From Algoriphagus mannitolivorans DSM 15301 (GTDB lineage Bacteria > Bacteroidota > Bacteroidia > Cytophagales > Cyclobacteriaceae): a stretch of DNA of 64,000 bases. Numbering within the stretch: position 1 is the first letter of the stretch; every line of letters starts with the position of its first letter. Shown in pieces: positions 8,289 to 17,123 of this stretch. The DNA lies in assembly GCF_000429425.1 (NCBI RefSeq), contig NZ_AUBV01000004.1, forward strand, positions 1 to 64,000, written 5' to 3'. Under the pieces are notes generated by a model, which saw nothing but the letters and a program-made list of their open reading frames with translations, made no database searches and was not told the DNA's origin. The translations under genes and the position numbers were made by a program.

Positions 8289-9452
8289 CTAGATTTTTTT
8301 ATCCCTACCAGCTGGTAGCCCAAACGCAATGAATTGGATGGTCATCAGCAATAAAAACCAGATCAGAATATTCCAGTTGTCAAAAAGGTCCAAGGAAATT
8401 CCAAAAATCAAAGGTCCCAAAGCCGCCAAAACATATCCTGCACTTTGGACCATTCCCGAAAGCTTCGCGGTCGTCTGATCCTCAGCAGTTCTCAGGGAAA
8501 TCAAGGTGTAGGCAATGCTCAAGCTCGCCCCGCTTCCGATTCCAATGATGGTCAGAGCAGCAAAAATGACCCATTCCGAAGAAAGAAACAATGCCCCAAA
8601 CCCAATCAAATACCCCACCCCGACGATCAATATTACAGGAGATTGCTCCTTCAGCTTCATGAGGAGATTGGGTGCAAAAAAAGTCCCGATCAAGGAGATC
8701 AACTGCATATACGACAAGGCCAAGCCGGCATTGACAGGACTCATTCCCTTGGCGATAAGCATATCCGGCAGCCAGGTGACCATCGTGAAGTACATCACTG
8801 ACTGGGCTCCCATGAAGAGCGTCACCTGCCAAGCTAGCCTGCTTTTCCAAACATTTTTTCCCTTGAAAATATCTCTTTGAAGTCCAGTGCCATGAGAACG
8901 CAGTTGAGGAATCCAGACCACCAAGGCCAAAATCATCAGTCCAACCCAAGAAGCTAATGAACCCCTCCAACCCCAGCCGAGATCCACTGCCAGAGGTACG
9001 CTAATTCCAGAAGCAATGGCTGCAAAAAGGGACATTCCTGTAGATAGCAGTGCAGTCATCAGGCCAATTTTCTCCGGAACTCTGGCCTTGAAAAAGGGGA
9101 TCATCAGCACGTTTGCTATCACGATCCCAATTCCGGTAAGCGCCGTACCGAGATAGAGCAATTCTATTCCTCCCAAAACTCTGAGTACTACACCTACGGA
9201 AAGCAAAGAAACCCCCAAGAATATTGCCCTTCCATGCCCCAATCTCTTACCGATACTCGGAGCGAAAAGTGAGAAAAGGGCAAAGGTTAATAATGAGAGA
9301 GTCGTCAAAAAACCGGCAAGCCCATTGGAAATGTCCAAATCCTCCCGGATAAAGGGAATTAAAGGCCCCACCGAAGCAATCGAAGTCCTGAGATTGATTG
9401 AAATCAGGATGATTCCAAGGTAAAGGAGTGCCTGGTTAGTGGGTTTGGACAT
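8289..9452 (-). CDS. MFS transporter, CynX/NimT-like
   Basis: This 387-residue integral membrane protein has about 12 hydrophobic helices throughout. The opening (LLYLGIILISINLRTSIASVGPLIPFIRED) is characteristic of the CynX/NimT branch of the major facilitator superfamily, whose known members move cyanate or 2-nitroimidazoles. A loop motif LFAPSIGKRLGHGRAIFLG between helices 2 and 3 matches the MFS signature. The start at 9452 is preferred; the 24 extra upstream codons are polar and precede the natural N-terminus. It stands alone between the UPF0316 gene and hemH, and the substrate is unknown. Confidence 0.82.
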   Translation of the reverse strand: MSKPTNQALLYLGIILISINLRTSIASVGPLIPFIREDLDISNGLAGFLTTLSLLTFALFSLFAPSIGKRLGHGRAIFLGVSLLSVGVVLRVLGGIELLYLGTALTGIGIVIANVLMIPFFKARVPEKIGLMTALLSTGMSLFAAIASGISVPLAVDLGWGWRGSLASWVGLMILALVVWIPQLRSHGTGLQRDIFKGKNVWKSRLAWQVTLFMGAQSVMYFTMVTWLPDMLIAKGMSPVNAGLALSYMQLISLIGTFFAPNLLMKLKEQSPVILIVGVGYLIGFGALFLSSEWVIFAALTIIGIGSGASLSIAYTLISLRTAEDQTTAKLSGMVQSAGYVLAALGPLIFGISLDLFDNWNILIWFLLLMTIQFIAFGLPAGRDKKI

Positions 9453-9671
9453 GAAGGTAATGTCGATTTTTGAATTGCGATTTACGATGTTTTTTTGAGA
9501 CTTTGGACCTAGTCTATCCACCAACCCAAAACCAGGATTTCACTAAAAATGGTCATACCGAAAGAATCAATTTTTGGAGAGAAGACAGCGAAATCCAACT
9601 ACAGCTCGCTTTTCAAAATCCGAAACTGTATTTCATTAAGGCAGGAAGAAACGGAATGATGAAAGGCCGAT

Positions 9672-10703
9672 TTAGGTCCGGGATTCCACCAAGTCTTTGA
9701 CACATTCCACCCAAGTATCGTTGGAATTGAGACTTGGCACCAAGTCCCATTTTTCGCCTCCCTGTTCTAAAAACTCCTCTTTGTATTCCTGTCCCACTTC
9801 AATGGTGGTCTCTAGACAATCGGCCACAAAAGCAGGAGAAAATACCAATACTTTTTTCACGCCTTCTTTGGCCAAATCATGAATCACATCCTCCGTGTAG
9901 GGCTGAATCCATGGATCTTTTCCTAATCTTGATTGAAAACAGGTCAGAGTTTTCTCAGATGGTATCCCTAATTTTTCGGCCAATAATCGGGTGGTATGAA
10001 AGCACTGAGCCCGATAGCAAAACTGGTTTTTGGAGGTGTATTTGTTGCAGCAGGCGCCCAGCTGGCAATAATTTTCCACACTTCCTTTTTTGATTTGTCT
10101 TTCGGGCAATCCATGATAGGAAAAGACAAATTTCTCATAGGAATCTTTGGCCATCATTTCACGGCCCAGTTCAGCCCAAGCTTCTAAAAACAGGGGATGT
10201 TCCACAAAATTGTTGATGAAAGTAATCTCCGGAATCAGCTGCCAACCCCGGGCAATCTCCATCACTTTGTCCATTACCGATCCATTGGTTGCTGAGGCAT
10301 ATTGAGGGAAAAGAGGCAATACAATGATTTTCTTCACCTTGGCTTTCATCAGTTCCTCCAGGCCTTTTTCGAGGCTAGGATTCTGATAGCGCATCGCCAT
10401 GACCACGTGGTACTTTGATGAGTCTAGCTTTTTGACAAGTTTTTCTTTCAGATCCTCGGTATGGAAAAGCAAAGGAGATCCACGGTCGGTCCAAAGCTTT
10501 CGATATTCTCCCGCAGATTTAGGGGCTCGAAAGGGAGCGATGATCAGGTTGACCAACATCCATCGGGGTACTGCAGGAAAGTCAATCACCCGACCATCCA
10601 TGAGAAATTCCCTCAGATACTTTCTGACATCTCCAGTTTGGGTGCTATCAGGCGTCCCCAAATTGACCAACAATACTCCGACTTTGGATTTATTACTTGA
10701 CAT
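9672..10703 (-). CDS. hemH: ferrochelatase
   Basis: This 343-residue enzyme inserts Fe2+ into protoporphyrin IX in the last step of haem synthesis. The N-terminus VGVLLVNLGTPDSTQTGDVR and the active-site SYHGLPERQIKKGS, which carries the metal-handling His, are diagnostic. Around residues 217-242 there is a cysteine-rich stretch (NYCQLGACCNKY followed by FCYRAQCFHTT), so an internal Fe-S cluster like that of some bacterial ferrochelatases is possible but unproven. It is monocistronic. On the minus strand a -7-like TAATTTTG lies at 10740 to 10733. Confidence 0.95.
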   Translation of the reverse strand: MSSNKSKVGVLLVNLGTPDSTQTGDVRKYLREFLMDGRVIDFPAVPRWMLVNLIIAPFRAPKSAGEYRKLWTDRGSPLLFHTEDLKEKLVKKLDSSKYHVVMAMRYQNPSLEKGLEELMKAKVKKIIVLPLFPQYASATNGSVMDKVMEIARGWQLIPEITFINNFVEHPLFLEAWAELGREMMAKDSYEKFVFSYHGLPERQIKKGSVENYCQLGACCNKYTSKNQFCYRAQCFHTTRLLAEKLGIPSEKTLTCFQSRLGKDPWIQPYTEDVIHDLAKEGVKKVLVFSPAFVADCLETTIEVGQEYKEEFLEQGGEKWDLVPSLNSNDTWVECVKDLVESRT

Positions 10704-10795
10704 GAACGAATTCTGTTTTCAGGAAGAAAGCCCAAAATTAGCCCCTTTGTTCGAAAAACCTTATTGAATATTCTGATGAGCGATTGACAGAAAGC

Positions 10796-12031
10796 TTAGA
10801 TTTTGAGTTTTTCCGCCCAGCCCATGAGCGGCCCAGCCATGATGCTGGAAATTAAAGCCAGAATTACTATTCCGATAAATAGAGACTCAGAGACCATTCC
10901 ATTTTCCAAAGCAATCAGGCCCAAAATGATATCCATACTTCCTCTGGTACTCATACCAAAACCAACTACCATGGCCTTATTTCGCTTCACTCCAGCCATA
11001 ATTCCGCCCAGATAAGCTCCAAAAAACTTGGTTAAAAACCCGACAATAACCACCACCCCCACTACTCCCGGATCAAAGGCTTCGATAAAATTCACCTTCA
11101 GCCCAATGCTGACAAAAAAGATCGGAGCGAAAATATTGTTGATAAACTGGTGAAGAATCTCTTTGGCTTTTTCGGTGGCATGCTCAGAATCCCCAATTGC
11201 CACCCCTATGATAAAAGCCCCGAAAATGGCGTGAATGCCAATAAACTCTGTAAAAGAGGCGGCCAAAAAACAAATCGCCAAAGAAAGGGAGAGCAAGCCT
11301 CCTGGCCAGGCTAATTGCTTATTGGTCCAAGGCAAAACCCGATTGATCAATCCTTTTCCCAAGGTCAGCATAAAGACCGTAAAAAGCAGCGTCAGACCAA
11401 TTGTGGGCCATACGCCCAAGCCTTCGGAGCCATTTTCAGAAAGGGAAAGGATCACCGAGAAAATAATCCAGCCCACCACATCCACCACCATGGCGCTGGC
11501 TATTATCAATAGGCCTGTTTTCGTTTTGAATAAATTCAAATCCATTAAGACTCTGGCGACTACCGCCAAGGCTGTGATGGAAATTGCCAGCCCAAAAAAA
11601 GTAGAGGCCACAGCCCGATCGTTGATATTTACTCCCAAGAACTCCGGAAAGGCGTAGGCAACCACAAAGCCGGCAATAATGGGCAATGCCATAGAAGTCA
11701 GGGCGATTTTAAGCGCATTTTTCCCTTGGCTCCATACCACATGGAGTTCCACTTCAATCCCAGCAATAAACAACAATAAAACCACCGAAATCTGCACCAC
11801 CCCATCCAGAGCAATGTTGGTCATTTCATGGCTATGGAACAGCCCCATCTGGAAATCCGGAGCCAAATAACCCAAGATCGTAGGTCCCATGATAATCCCT
11901 GCGATGATTTCCCCGACCACGGCAGGCTGTTTCAATTTGCGTGCGATTTCGGCAAATATTCTAGCCATAATCAGCATGGCCGCAAGTTGAAGGAGAAGGT
12001 TTATGACCTCCTTATGGTTTAGAGTTTCCAT
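10796..12031 (-). CDS. cation:proton antiporter (CPA2 family)
   Basis: This 411-residue protein has about 12-13 membrane helices and no cytosolic nucleotide-binding domain. The opening (LAAMLIMARIFAEIARKLKQPAVVGEIIAGIIMGP) and the FGAFIIGVAIGDSEHATEKA and GMSTRGSMDIILGLIALENG segments are typical of monovalent cation:proton antiporter-2 proteins such as GerN/NapA/KefB transport domains. They exchange Na+ or K+ for H+ across the inner membrane. It follows the tandem universal stress protein by 8 bases, an arrangement in which the UspA protein is thought to sense nucleotide or stress state for the transporter. Ion preference cannot be read from the sequence. Confidence 0.88.
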   Translation of the reverse strand: METLNHKEVINLLLQLAAMLIMARIFAEIARKLKQPAVVGEIIAGIIMGPTILGYLAPDFQMGLFHSHEMTNIALDGVVQISVVLLLFIAGIEVELHVVWSQGKNALKIALTSMALPIIAGFVVAYAFPEFLGVNINDRAVASTFFGLAISITALAVVARVLMDLNLFKTKTGLLIIASAMVVDVVGWIIFSVILSLSENGSEGLGVWPTIGLTLLFTVFMLTLGKGLINRVLPWTNKQLAWPGGLLSLSLAICFLAASFTEFIGIHAIFGAFIIGVAIGDSEHATEKAKEILHQFINNIFAPIFFVSIGLKVNFIEAFDPGVVGVVVIVGFLTKFFGAYLGGIMAGVKRNKAMVVGFGMSTRGSMDIILGLIALENGMVSESLFIGIVILALISSIMAGPLMGWAEKLKI

Positions 12032-12039
12032 GGAGGTTT

Positions 12040-12873
12040 TTATTTTTTATAAATCAATAGATTACAGGGTAAGGTGCTCAGTAAGTCTTCTAAGTCATGG
12101 GGGAAAAGCCTGTCCAAAAAGGTGAGACTCCGATCATCCCCAACGATCAAAAGGTCAGCTTCAATTTTTTCACAAAACCGGGCTAGCTCGGTGGCCCAGC
12201 GACCGCCGGTGACCTTGATATGGATTTTCAGACCACCAAGGTCTAAGCCTTTAAGGTTTTCTTCGACATAAGCGATTTCATCCTGTACCAGCTTTTTGCG
12301 GGTTTCGGAGACTTCCCCTTCCGTATCTTCACTGGCAGTCCCCATCAGAAGTCCGTACAATTTGATCTCGTTGAGAATGGATACATTCTTGGATGAAACA
12401 GCCTTTGAAAATTCCACTCCATGCCGGATTACATCGGGGGTGATTTCAAGCTGAGTTCCATTGATGACTACTTTTGAAAATTTGGTAGTCTCCTTTTTGG
12501 GATCTATCAAGGTAAGGACAGAACAGGGAGCCTTTCGGATGATTTTCCTACCCACAGATCCCAAGTAGTATTTTAAAAAGCCTTCTTCCTTCAAAGCCCC
12601 TGAAACCAAAAGATCTACATTTTCTTCTTTGCAGGCCTCCACGATTTTTTTGGAAGGCTTTCCCTTCTCTTTCCATAGCACCTTTGTCTTGGTTTTATCG
12701 ACTCCCAGTCTGGTCAAAATATCGTCCAGCTTAGTTTCCAATTCATCGGTTTTCACCCCGACATGAATTAGGATCAACTCACTCTGAAATAGATTGACCA
12801 AATTTTGAACTTCCAAAATCAGGGCCTCCATTCTGGGGGAAAAGGCAATGGCTAAAGCAATCTTACGGTACAT
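12040..12873 (-). CDS. universal stress protein, tandem UspA domains
   Basis: This 277-residue cytoplasmic protein has two UspA-like alpha/beta domains, about 1-142 and 148-277. The first ends with the nucleotide-binding signature GSVGRKIIRKAPCSVLTLID. The second ends in LLIVGDDRSLTFLDRLFPHD with LLSTLPCNLLIYKK, where the glycine-rich loop is degraded. One active and one degenerate nucleotide site is common in tandem Usps. It is first in an operon with the cation/proton antiporter 8 bases downstream and probably modulates it. Confidence 0.85.
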   Translation of the reverse strand: MYRKIALAIAFSPRMEALILEVQNLVNLFQSELILIHVGVKTDELETKLDDILTRLGVDKTKTKVLWKEKGKPSKKIVEACKEENVDLLVSGALKEEGFLKYYLGSVGRKIIRKAPCSVLTLIDPKKETTKFSKVVINGTQLEITPDVIRHGVEFSKAVSSKNVSILNEIKLYGLLMGTASEDTEGEVSETRKKLVQDEIAYVEENLKGLDLGGLKIHIKVTGGRWATELARFCEKIEADLLIVGDDRSLTFLDRLFPHDLEDLLSTLPCNLLIYKK

Positions 12874-13066
12874 AAAGGATCAGCTTATTCCTTTCAAATA
12901 AGCCATTTTTATTGAATCTGCCAATCTAAAAAACCGACAATACCACTTATCCTTTTCCTGTTCCGCTGGATCGCGTCTAAAGTAACCGATCAAATCAAGA
13001 GGCTTTTCTCCGTAAATTTTCATTAAAATTCAGCTTAAAATTTAGAAATAACCCATTCCTACTCCT

Positions 13067-14650
13067 ATGAGAAAACTCCTTCTGACGGGGTTCTTGTGTG
13101 GAAGTCTTCTCGGGGCAAATGCCTTGGCTCAAGACTACCCTACCCTGAACCAAGTAAGCCAGAGGCTCCAAAAACTTGGATCAAATGCCAAGGCGGAACT
13201 CAAATCCCTCACCAAGACTGCCGGGGGAAAAGACATTTATGTCCTGAAAGTCGGGACAGGAAAAATGGATGAAAAGCCTGCCATAGCAGTGCTCGGTGGT
13301 GTCGAAGGCTACCATGTCCTCAGCGTGGAGCTGGCCTTGCAGTTTGCCGAAAAGCTGATCAATGAAAAAAGCCAGGCTCTGGAAAGCACCACTTTCTACA
13401 TTTTTCCCAACATGTCTCCGGATGCCTATGAGCAATACCACGCTGCGCTGAAATACGAGCGCCGTGGAAATGCAGCCGCTGCGGACCACGATCGGGACGG
13501 CACTCCAAATGACAATGGCTATTCTGACCTGAACGGAGATGGCTTCATCACCTGGATGCGCGTTGAAGATCCGCTGGGAGAATGGACTACTTCCAAAGAA
13601 GACCCGAGAGTATTGGTCAAAGCTGACCGATCGAAAGGGGAGGCTGGTAAATACCTTGTCTTCAAAGAATCCAAAGACGATGACAAAGACGGGAAATTTG
13701 CAGAGGACCCCAAAGAAGGCATTGCCTTCAACAAGAGTTTGACCTATAAATTCCCGGTTTTTGAGCCATTAGCAGGTGATATTGCCGTTTCTCAAGCCGA
13801 AAGTCGGGCACTGTTGGATTACCTTTTTGAGCAGTGGAACATCTTTGCATTCGTGACTTTTTCCCCCGCAAACAATCTAAGCGCACCGCTTAAATACAAT
13901 GCTGGAGAAGCAAGAAAGCGGGTTGTCTCCTCGATTTTGGAAAAAGATCAAGCGATCAATGCCATGGTGTCTGAGATGTACAACAAGACCGTGAGCCAAA
14001 AACCTTTCCAGCAAAACAACCAAGGAACTGACGGGGACTTCTTCCAATGGGCTTATTTTCATTTTGCCCGGATGAGCTTCTCGACTCCCGGCTATTGGAC
14101 TCCGGAATTCAAAGGCAAAACCAACGCCGAAGCAAACTACCTGGCATGGTCTGACTCTTTGGGCTGGAATTCATTCGTGCCATGGACAGAGGTCAAGCAC
14201 CCAGATTTCCCTAACAGAAAGGTGGAAGTCGGAGGCATCAAGCCCTTTGTCATGAGTAACCCTCCTTATGAAAAAGTCGGGGGAATCGCCGAGGAACATA
14301 CTGAATTTATCCTCAAGTTGGCAGCAATGCAGCCTAAACTCGAATTCCATAACTTGAAGACAGAATCTCTGGGTAATGGATTGACCCGAGTGACCCTTGA
14401 CTTATTTAACAACTCTCCACTTCCTACCCACACGGATATGGGGGCGAGATCAAGATGGCTTCGCAAAATTAGGATGGATTTGGACGCTACTCCGGACAAG
14501 GTTATTTCCGGAGATAAAATCAAGCTGATGGACTCCTTGGGAGCCTATGAAAAAGTCACTTTCTCCTGGATTCTGCGTGGAACAGGAACATTCACTGTCA
14601 AAGCAGGCGCAGCTCATACCGGATTTGCAACTCAAACTCTTAAACTCTAA
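13067..14650 (+). CDS. M14 carboxypeptidase-like protein, predicted inactive (zinc site lost)
   Basis: This 527-residue secreted protein has the signal peptide MRKLLLTGFLCGSLLGANALAQ. It is a paralogue of the next gene product: the same fold order, the same D-rich loops (DHDRDGTPNDNG, DLNGDGFITWM) that look like calcium loops, and a similar C-terminal beta domain (LGNGLTRVTLDLFNNSPLPT). The catalytic residues differ. Where the neighbour has GNIHSNEIQGGE, this protein has GGVEGYHVLSVE, so the HxxE zinc motif has become ExxH. The third zinc His (QSFHNSGG) aligns with VTFSPANN, the Asn-Arg pair aligns with Asn-Lys, and the catalytic Glu region (FTYSNEL) aligns with MSFSTPG. A pseudo-peptidase, perhaps a binding subunit of its neighbour, is the best reading. 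Confidence 0.82.
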   Translation: MRKLLLTGFLCGSLLGANALAQDYPTLNQVSQRLQKLGSNAKAELKSLTKTAGGKDIYVLKVGTGKMDEKPAIAVLGGVEGYHVLSVELALQFAEKLINEKSQALESTTFYIFPNMSPDAYEQYHAALKYERRGNAAAADHDRDGTPNDNGYSDLNGDGFITWMRVEDPLGEWTTSKEDPRVLVKADRSKGEAGKYLVFKESKDDDKDGKFAEDPKEGIAFNKSLTYKFPVFEPLAGDIAVSQAESRALLDYLFEQWNIFAFVTFSPANNLSAPLKYNAGEARKRVVSSILEKDQAINAMVSEMYNKTVSQKPFQQNNQGTDGDFFQWAYFHFARMSFSTPGYWTPEFKGKTNAEANYLAWSDSLGWNSFVPWTEVKHPDFPNRKVEVGGIKPFVMSNPPYEKVGGIAEEHTEFILKLAAMQPKLEFHNLKTESLGNGLTRVTLDLFNNSPLPTHTDMGARSRWLRKIRMDLDATPDKVISGDKIKLMDSLGAYEKVTFSWILRGTGTFTVKAGAAHTGFATQTLKL

Positions 14651-14662
14651 GCCTTGAAAAAG

Positions 14663-16405
14663 ATGAAGACCAAAAATATAATCATTGCCTTGGCTTTGGG
14701 CGCGTTGAGTCTGGGAACGATGAATGCCCAAGCTCAGCAGGAAAATTACTTTCGCGCTATTGGAACCCCACATAAACCCAAGGTAGAAATCTCCTGGAAC
14801 CGATACTACAGTGCTGAAGGTCTTTGGGACTGGATGAAAAAAATCGCCGCGGCACACCCTGGACTCGCTAAGGTTGAGTCTATCGGAAAATCCGTGGAAG
14901 GAAGAGATATTTTGACCTTGACCATTACCGATTTCTCTACCGGAAAAGACACCGACAAACCCGCCATGTGGATTGATGGAAACATCCACTCCAATGAGAT
15001 TCAAGGAGGTGAATTCTCCCTATACGTGGCTTGGTACCTCACAGAAATGCATGCAGACAATGCCTTTGTGAAGCAACTTTTGAAGGACAAAACCTTCTAC
15101 ATCACCCCGACAATCAATCCGGACGCCAGAAATAATTTCTTCAAGGAGCCCAACAATGCCAATACTCCAAGATCAGGGATGTTGGTGTTGGACAATGACG
15201 GAGACGGAGTGAATGGAGAAGATATGATGGATGATCTCGATGGCGATGGACATATCACCATGATGATCCGAAAATCCAAAACCGGAAGATTCATCAAGGA
15301 TCCTTTGGATTCAAGAAGGCTACAAATGGTCGGCCCAGATCAAGTTGGGGAATATGAAATGCTCGGACAGGAGGGCTTGGACAATGATCAGGATGGAGTA
15401 GTCAATGACGACGGTGTTGGCTATTATGATCCCAACCGAGATTGGGGTTGGAACTGGCAACCTGATTACATCCAGCGTGGAGCTTTGAGATATCCATTTT
15501 CTCTACCTGAAAACCGAGCCATCATGGAATTTGTGATGAAGCACCCCAACATTGCAGGAGCTCAAAGTTTTCACAATTCCGGAGGAATGATCCTCAGAGG
15601 CCCTGGAGCTGAAGAAGACGTCAATACCTATACTCGTGAAGATATCCGCATCTACGATGCTATTGGGAAAATTGGGGAAGAAATGCTCCCAGGGTATCGA
15701 TATATCACGGTTTACAAGGATCTATACACAGTATTTGGAGGAGAGCTGGACTGGTTCTATGGCAACCGAGGTGTATTCACGTATTCCAATGAGCTGATGG
15801 TTCCTTACCTCTATTTCCACAAAGAAGGAGGAAGAGGCGGTCAGGATGAGCAATTCAAAGTGGATCGTCTATTGACTTTTGGTGATGCATTTGTAAACTG
15901 GAAGGAATACGAACATCCGCAATTTGGAACGGTAGAAATCGGTGGCTTTAAAAAGACTTTTGGGCGAGCCCACCCTGGATTTTTGCTGGAACAGGATGCC
16001 CACAGAAATGCAGCTTTTACCATTTTCCATGCGTATCATACTCCAAAGCTATCTGTCATGGACGTCAAAGAGGAAGATTTGGGAGGTGGCCTGAAAGCCA
16101 TTACGGCTACCATCTTCAACGAGCGAATGATGCCAACGCATGCCAGTCAGGACTTGAAATACAAAATCGAAAGACCTGATTTTGTGAGCATCTCAGGCGC
16201 CAAAGTGGTTGCCGGATTTGTGGTGGAAGATGAAGACAGAAAGCAATTGGTGGAGCAAAAGCATTCTCCCGAAAAAATCGAAGTAGAAAATATCCCAGGC
16301 ATGAGTGCTGTTAAAGTGAAATGGATCGTATCCTCCGGATCTAACTATACCATCACAGTTGACTCTGCGAAAGGAGGAAAAGCTTCTTGGAAAAAGAACC
16401 AATAA
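14663..16405 (+). CDS. M14 family zinc carboxypeptidase, secreted
   Basis: This 580-residue protein has a signal peptide (MKTKNIIIALALGALSLGTM then NAQAQQ) and an intact M14 active site. The zinc motif HxxE is in WIDGNIHSNEIQGGEF, the substrate-binding Asn-Arg in DPNRDWGWNWQP, the third zinc His in AQSFHNSGGM, and the catalytic Glu region in FTYSNELMVPYLYF. Two aspartate-rich inserts (DNDGDGVNGEDMMDDLDGDG and DNDQDGVVNDDG) resemble calcium-binding loops. A C-terminal beta domain follows. It starts 12 bases after the inactive paralogue, so the two form an operon. An in-frame TTG at 14654 is a possible start, but the ATG at 14663 gives a normal signal peptide. The peptide substrate is unknown. 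Confidence 0.88.
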   Translation: MKTKNIIIALALGALSLGTMNAQAQQENYFRAIGTPHKPKVEISWNRYYSAEGLWDWMKKIAAAHPGLAKVESIGKSVEGRDILTLTITDFSTGKDTDKPAMWIDGNIHSNEIQGGEFSLYVAWYLTEMHADNAFVKQLLKDKTFYITPTINPDARNNFFKEPNNANTPRSGMLVLDNDGDGVNGEDMMDDLDGDGHITMMIRKSKTGRFIKDPLDSRRLQMVGPDQVGEYEMLGQEGLDNDQDGVVNDDGVGYYDPNRDWGWNWQPDYIQRGALRYPFSLPENRAIMEFVMKHPNIAGAQSFHNSGGMILRGPGAEEDVNTYTREDIRIYDAIGKIGEEMLPGYRYITVYKDLYTVFGGELDWFYGNRGVFTYSNELMVPYLYFHKEGGRGGQDEQFKVDRLLTFGDAFVNWKEYEHPQFGTVEIGGFKKTFGRAHPGFLLEQDAHRNAAFTIFHAYHTPKLSVMDVKEEDLGGGLKAITATIFNERMMPTHASQDLKYKIERPDFVSISGAKVVAGFVVEDEDRKQLVEQKHSPEKIEVENIPGMSAVKVKWIVSSGSNYTITVDSAKGGKASWKKNQ

Positions 16406-16429
16406 TTCTAATTCAGTAAAAGATGGAAT

Positions 16430-16462
16430 CCCCGGATCAACCAAGATCCGGGGATTTTTCTT
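16430..16462 (+). terminator. Rho-independent terminator after the M14 gene pair
   Basis: A perfect 9-bp stem (CCCCGGATC at 16430-16438 with GATCCGGGG at 16445-16453) has a 6-base loop and is followed by a T-rich run. It separates the peptidase pair from the downstream exported flavodoxin gene. Confidence 0.85.
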
Positions 16463-16488
16463 TTCCCCTATCTTTAAATAAAAACTCA

Positions 16489-17067
16489 ATGAAAAAGACA
16501 GCAACAGTTTTTTTGATTTTCTTTCTTTGGAGCTCCTCAGGAGCTTTTGCTCAGGAATCTCCCAAGATTCTAATCGCCTATTTTTCAAAATCTGGCTCTA
16601 CCGCGGCCCTTGCGGAATCCATAGCGAAGGGAGCAGAATCTGTCTCGGGAGTAGAAGTATGGCTACGGTCCATTGACCAAATTCAAACAAATGAGATCCT
16701 AGAAGCCTCTGCAATAATTTTGGGATCTCCTGTTTACAATGCAAATCCCGCACCTGAGGTATTAGAATTCATCAATTCATGGCCTTTTGAAAACCGACCT
16801 TTGAAGGACAAAATAGGAGCTGCCTTCGCTACAGGTGGGGGTATTTCAATTGGGGAAGAAGAAGTGATGATGAGCATTATGAGATCCATGCTTATTCATG
16901 GGATGATCCTCGTGGGCGGGGAAAATGTAGAAGCATCCTTTGGCGCCTCAGGCATTACCGGCGAAGGTCCATTTTCGAAAGAAAAAATGGACCCGCTGTT
17001 TTTGGACAAAGGACTTGGACTTGGAAAACGGGTGGCAGAGTGGGCTAAAAAAAGTAAAGGGATATAA
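16489..17067 (+). CDS. exported flavodoxin/NAD(P)H:quinone oxidoreductase-like protein
   Basis: This 192-residue protein combines a clear signal peptide (MKKTATVFLIFFLWSSSGAFAQ) with a flavodoxin-like fold. The FMN phosphate-binding loop is ILIAYFSKSGSTAALAESIA, and later loops carry ILGSPVYNANPAPEV and AAFATGGGISIGEEE, which resembles WrbA-type proteins. Flavodoxins are normally cytosolic, so a signal peptide points to a periplasmic flavoprotein. The start at 16489 is fixed by the signal peptide; the 22 extra upstream codons run through the preceding terminator. It sits between two terminators and so is probably transcribed alone. FMN binding outside the cytoplasm is inference. Confidence 0.8.
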   Translation: MKKTATVFLIFFLWSSSGAFAQESPKILIAYFSKSGSTAALAESIAKGAESVSGVEVWLRSIDQIQTNEILEASAIILGSPVYNANPAPEVLEFINSWPFENRPLKDKIGAAFATGGGISIGEEEVMMSIMRSMLIHGMILVGGENVEASFGASGITGEGPFSKEKMDPLFLDKGLGLGKRVAEWAKKSKGI

Positions 17068-17073
17068 AAAACA

Positions 17074-17107
17074 ATCCCCAGCTAAGGCACCTTAGCTGGG
17101 GATATTT
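17074..17107. terminator. Bidirectional terminator between convergent genes
   Basis: A 14-bp perfect stem (ATCCCCAGCTAAGG at 17074-17087 with its complement at 17090-17103) lies between the convergent flavodoxin-like gene and the small secreted-protein gene. It has A-rich sequence on one side and T-rich on the other, so it can serve both strands. Confidence 0.85.
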
Positions 17108-17123
17108 CAATAGTTGGTTTAGC

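Noticed and set aside
8482..8970. 162-codon minus-strand frame inside the MFS gene
   Set aside because: It is another reading frame of the same strand, with odd composition (many Cys, His and Trp) and no start context.
9470..9700. Plus-strand frame of 76 codons between the MFS gene and hemH
   Set aside because: It overlaps the end of hemH and the start of the MFS gene on the other strand, has no recognisable motif and no promoter. It appears to be chance.
14450..15004. 184-codon minus-strand frame antisense to the M14 pair
   Set aside because: It spans two genes on the opposite strand and looks like a shadow of their codon pattern.
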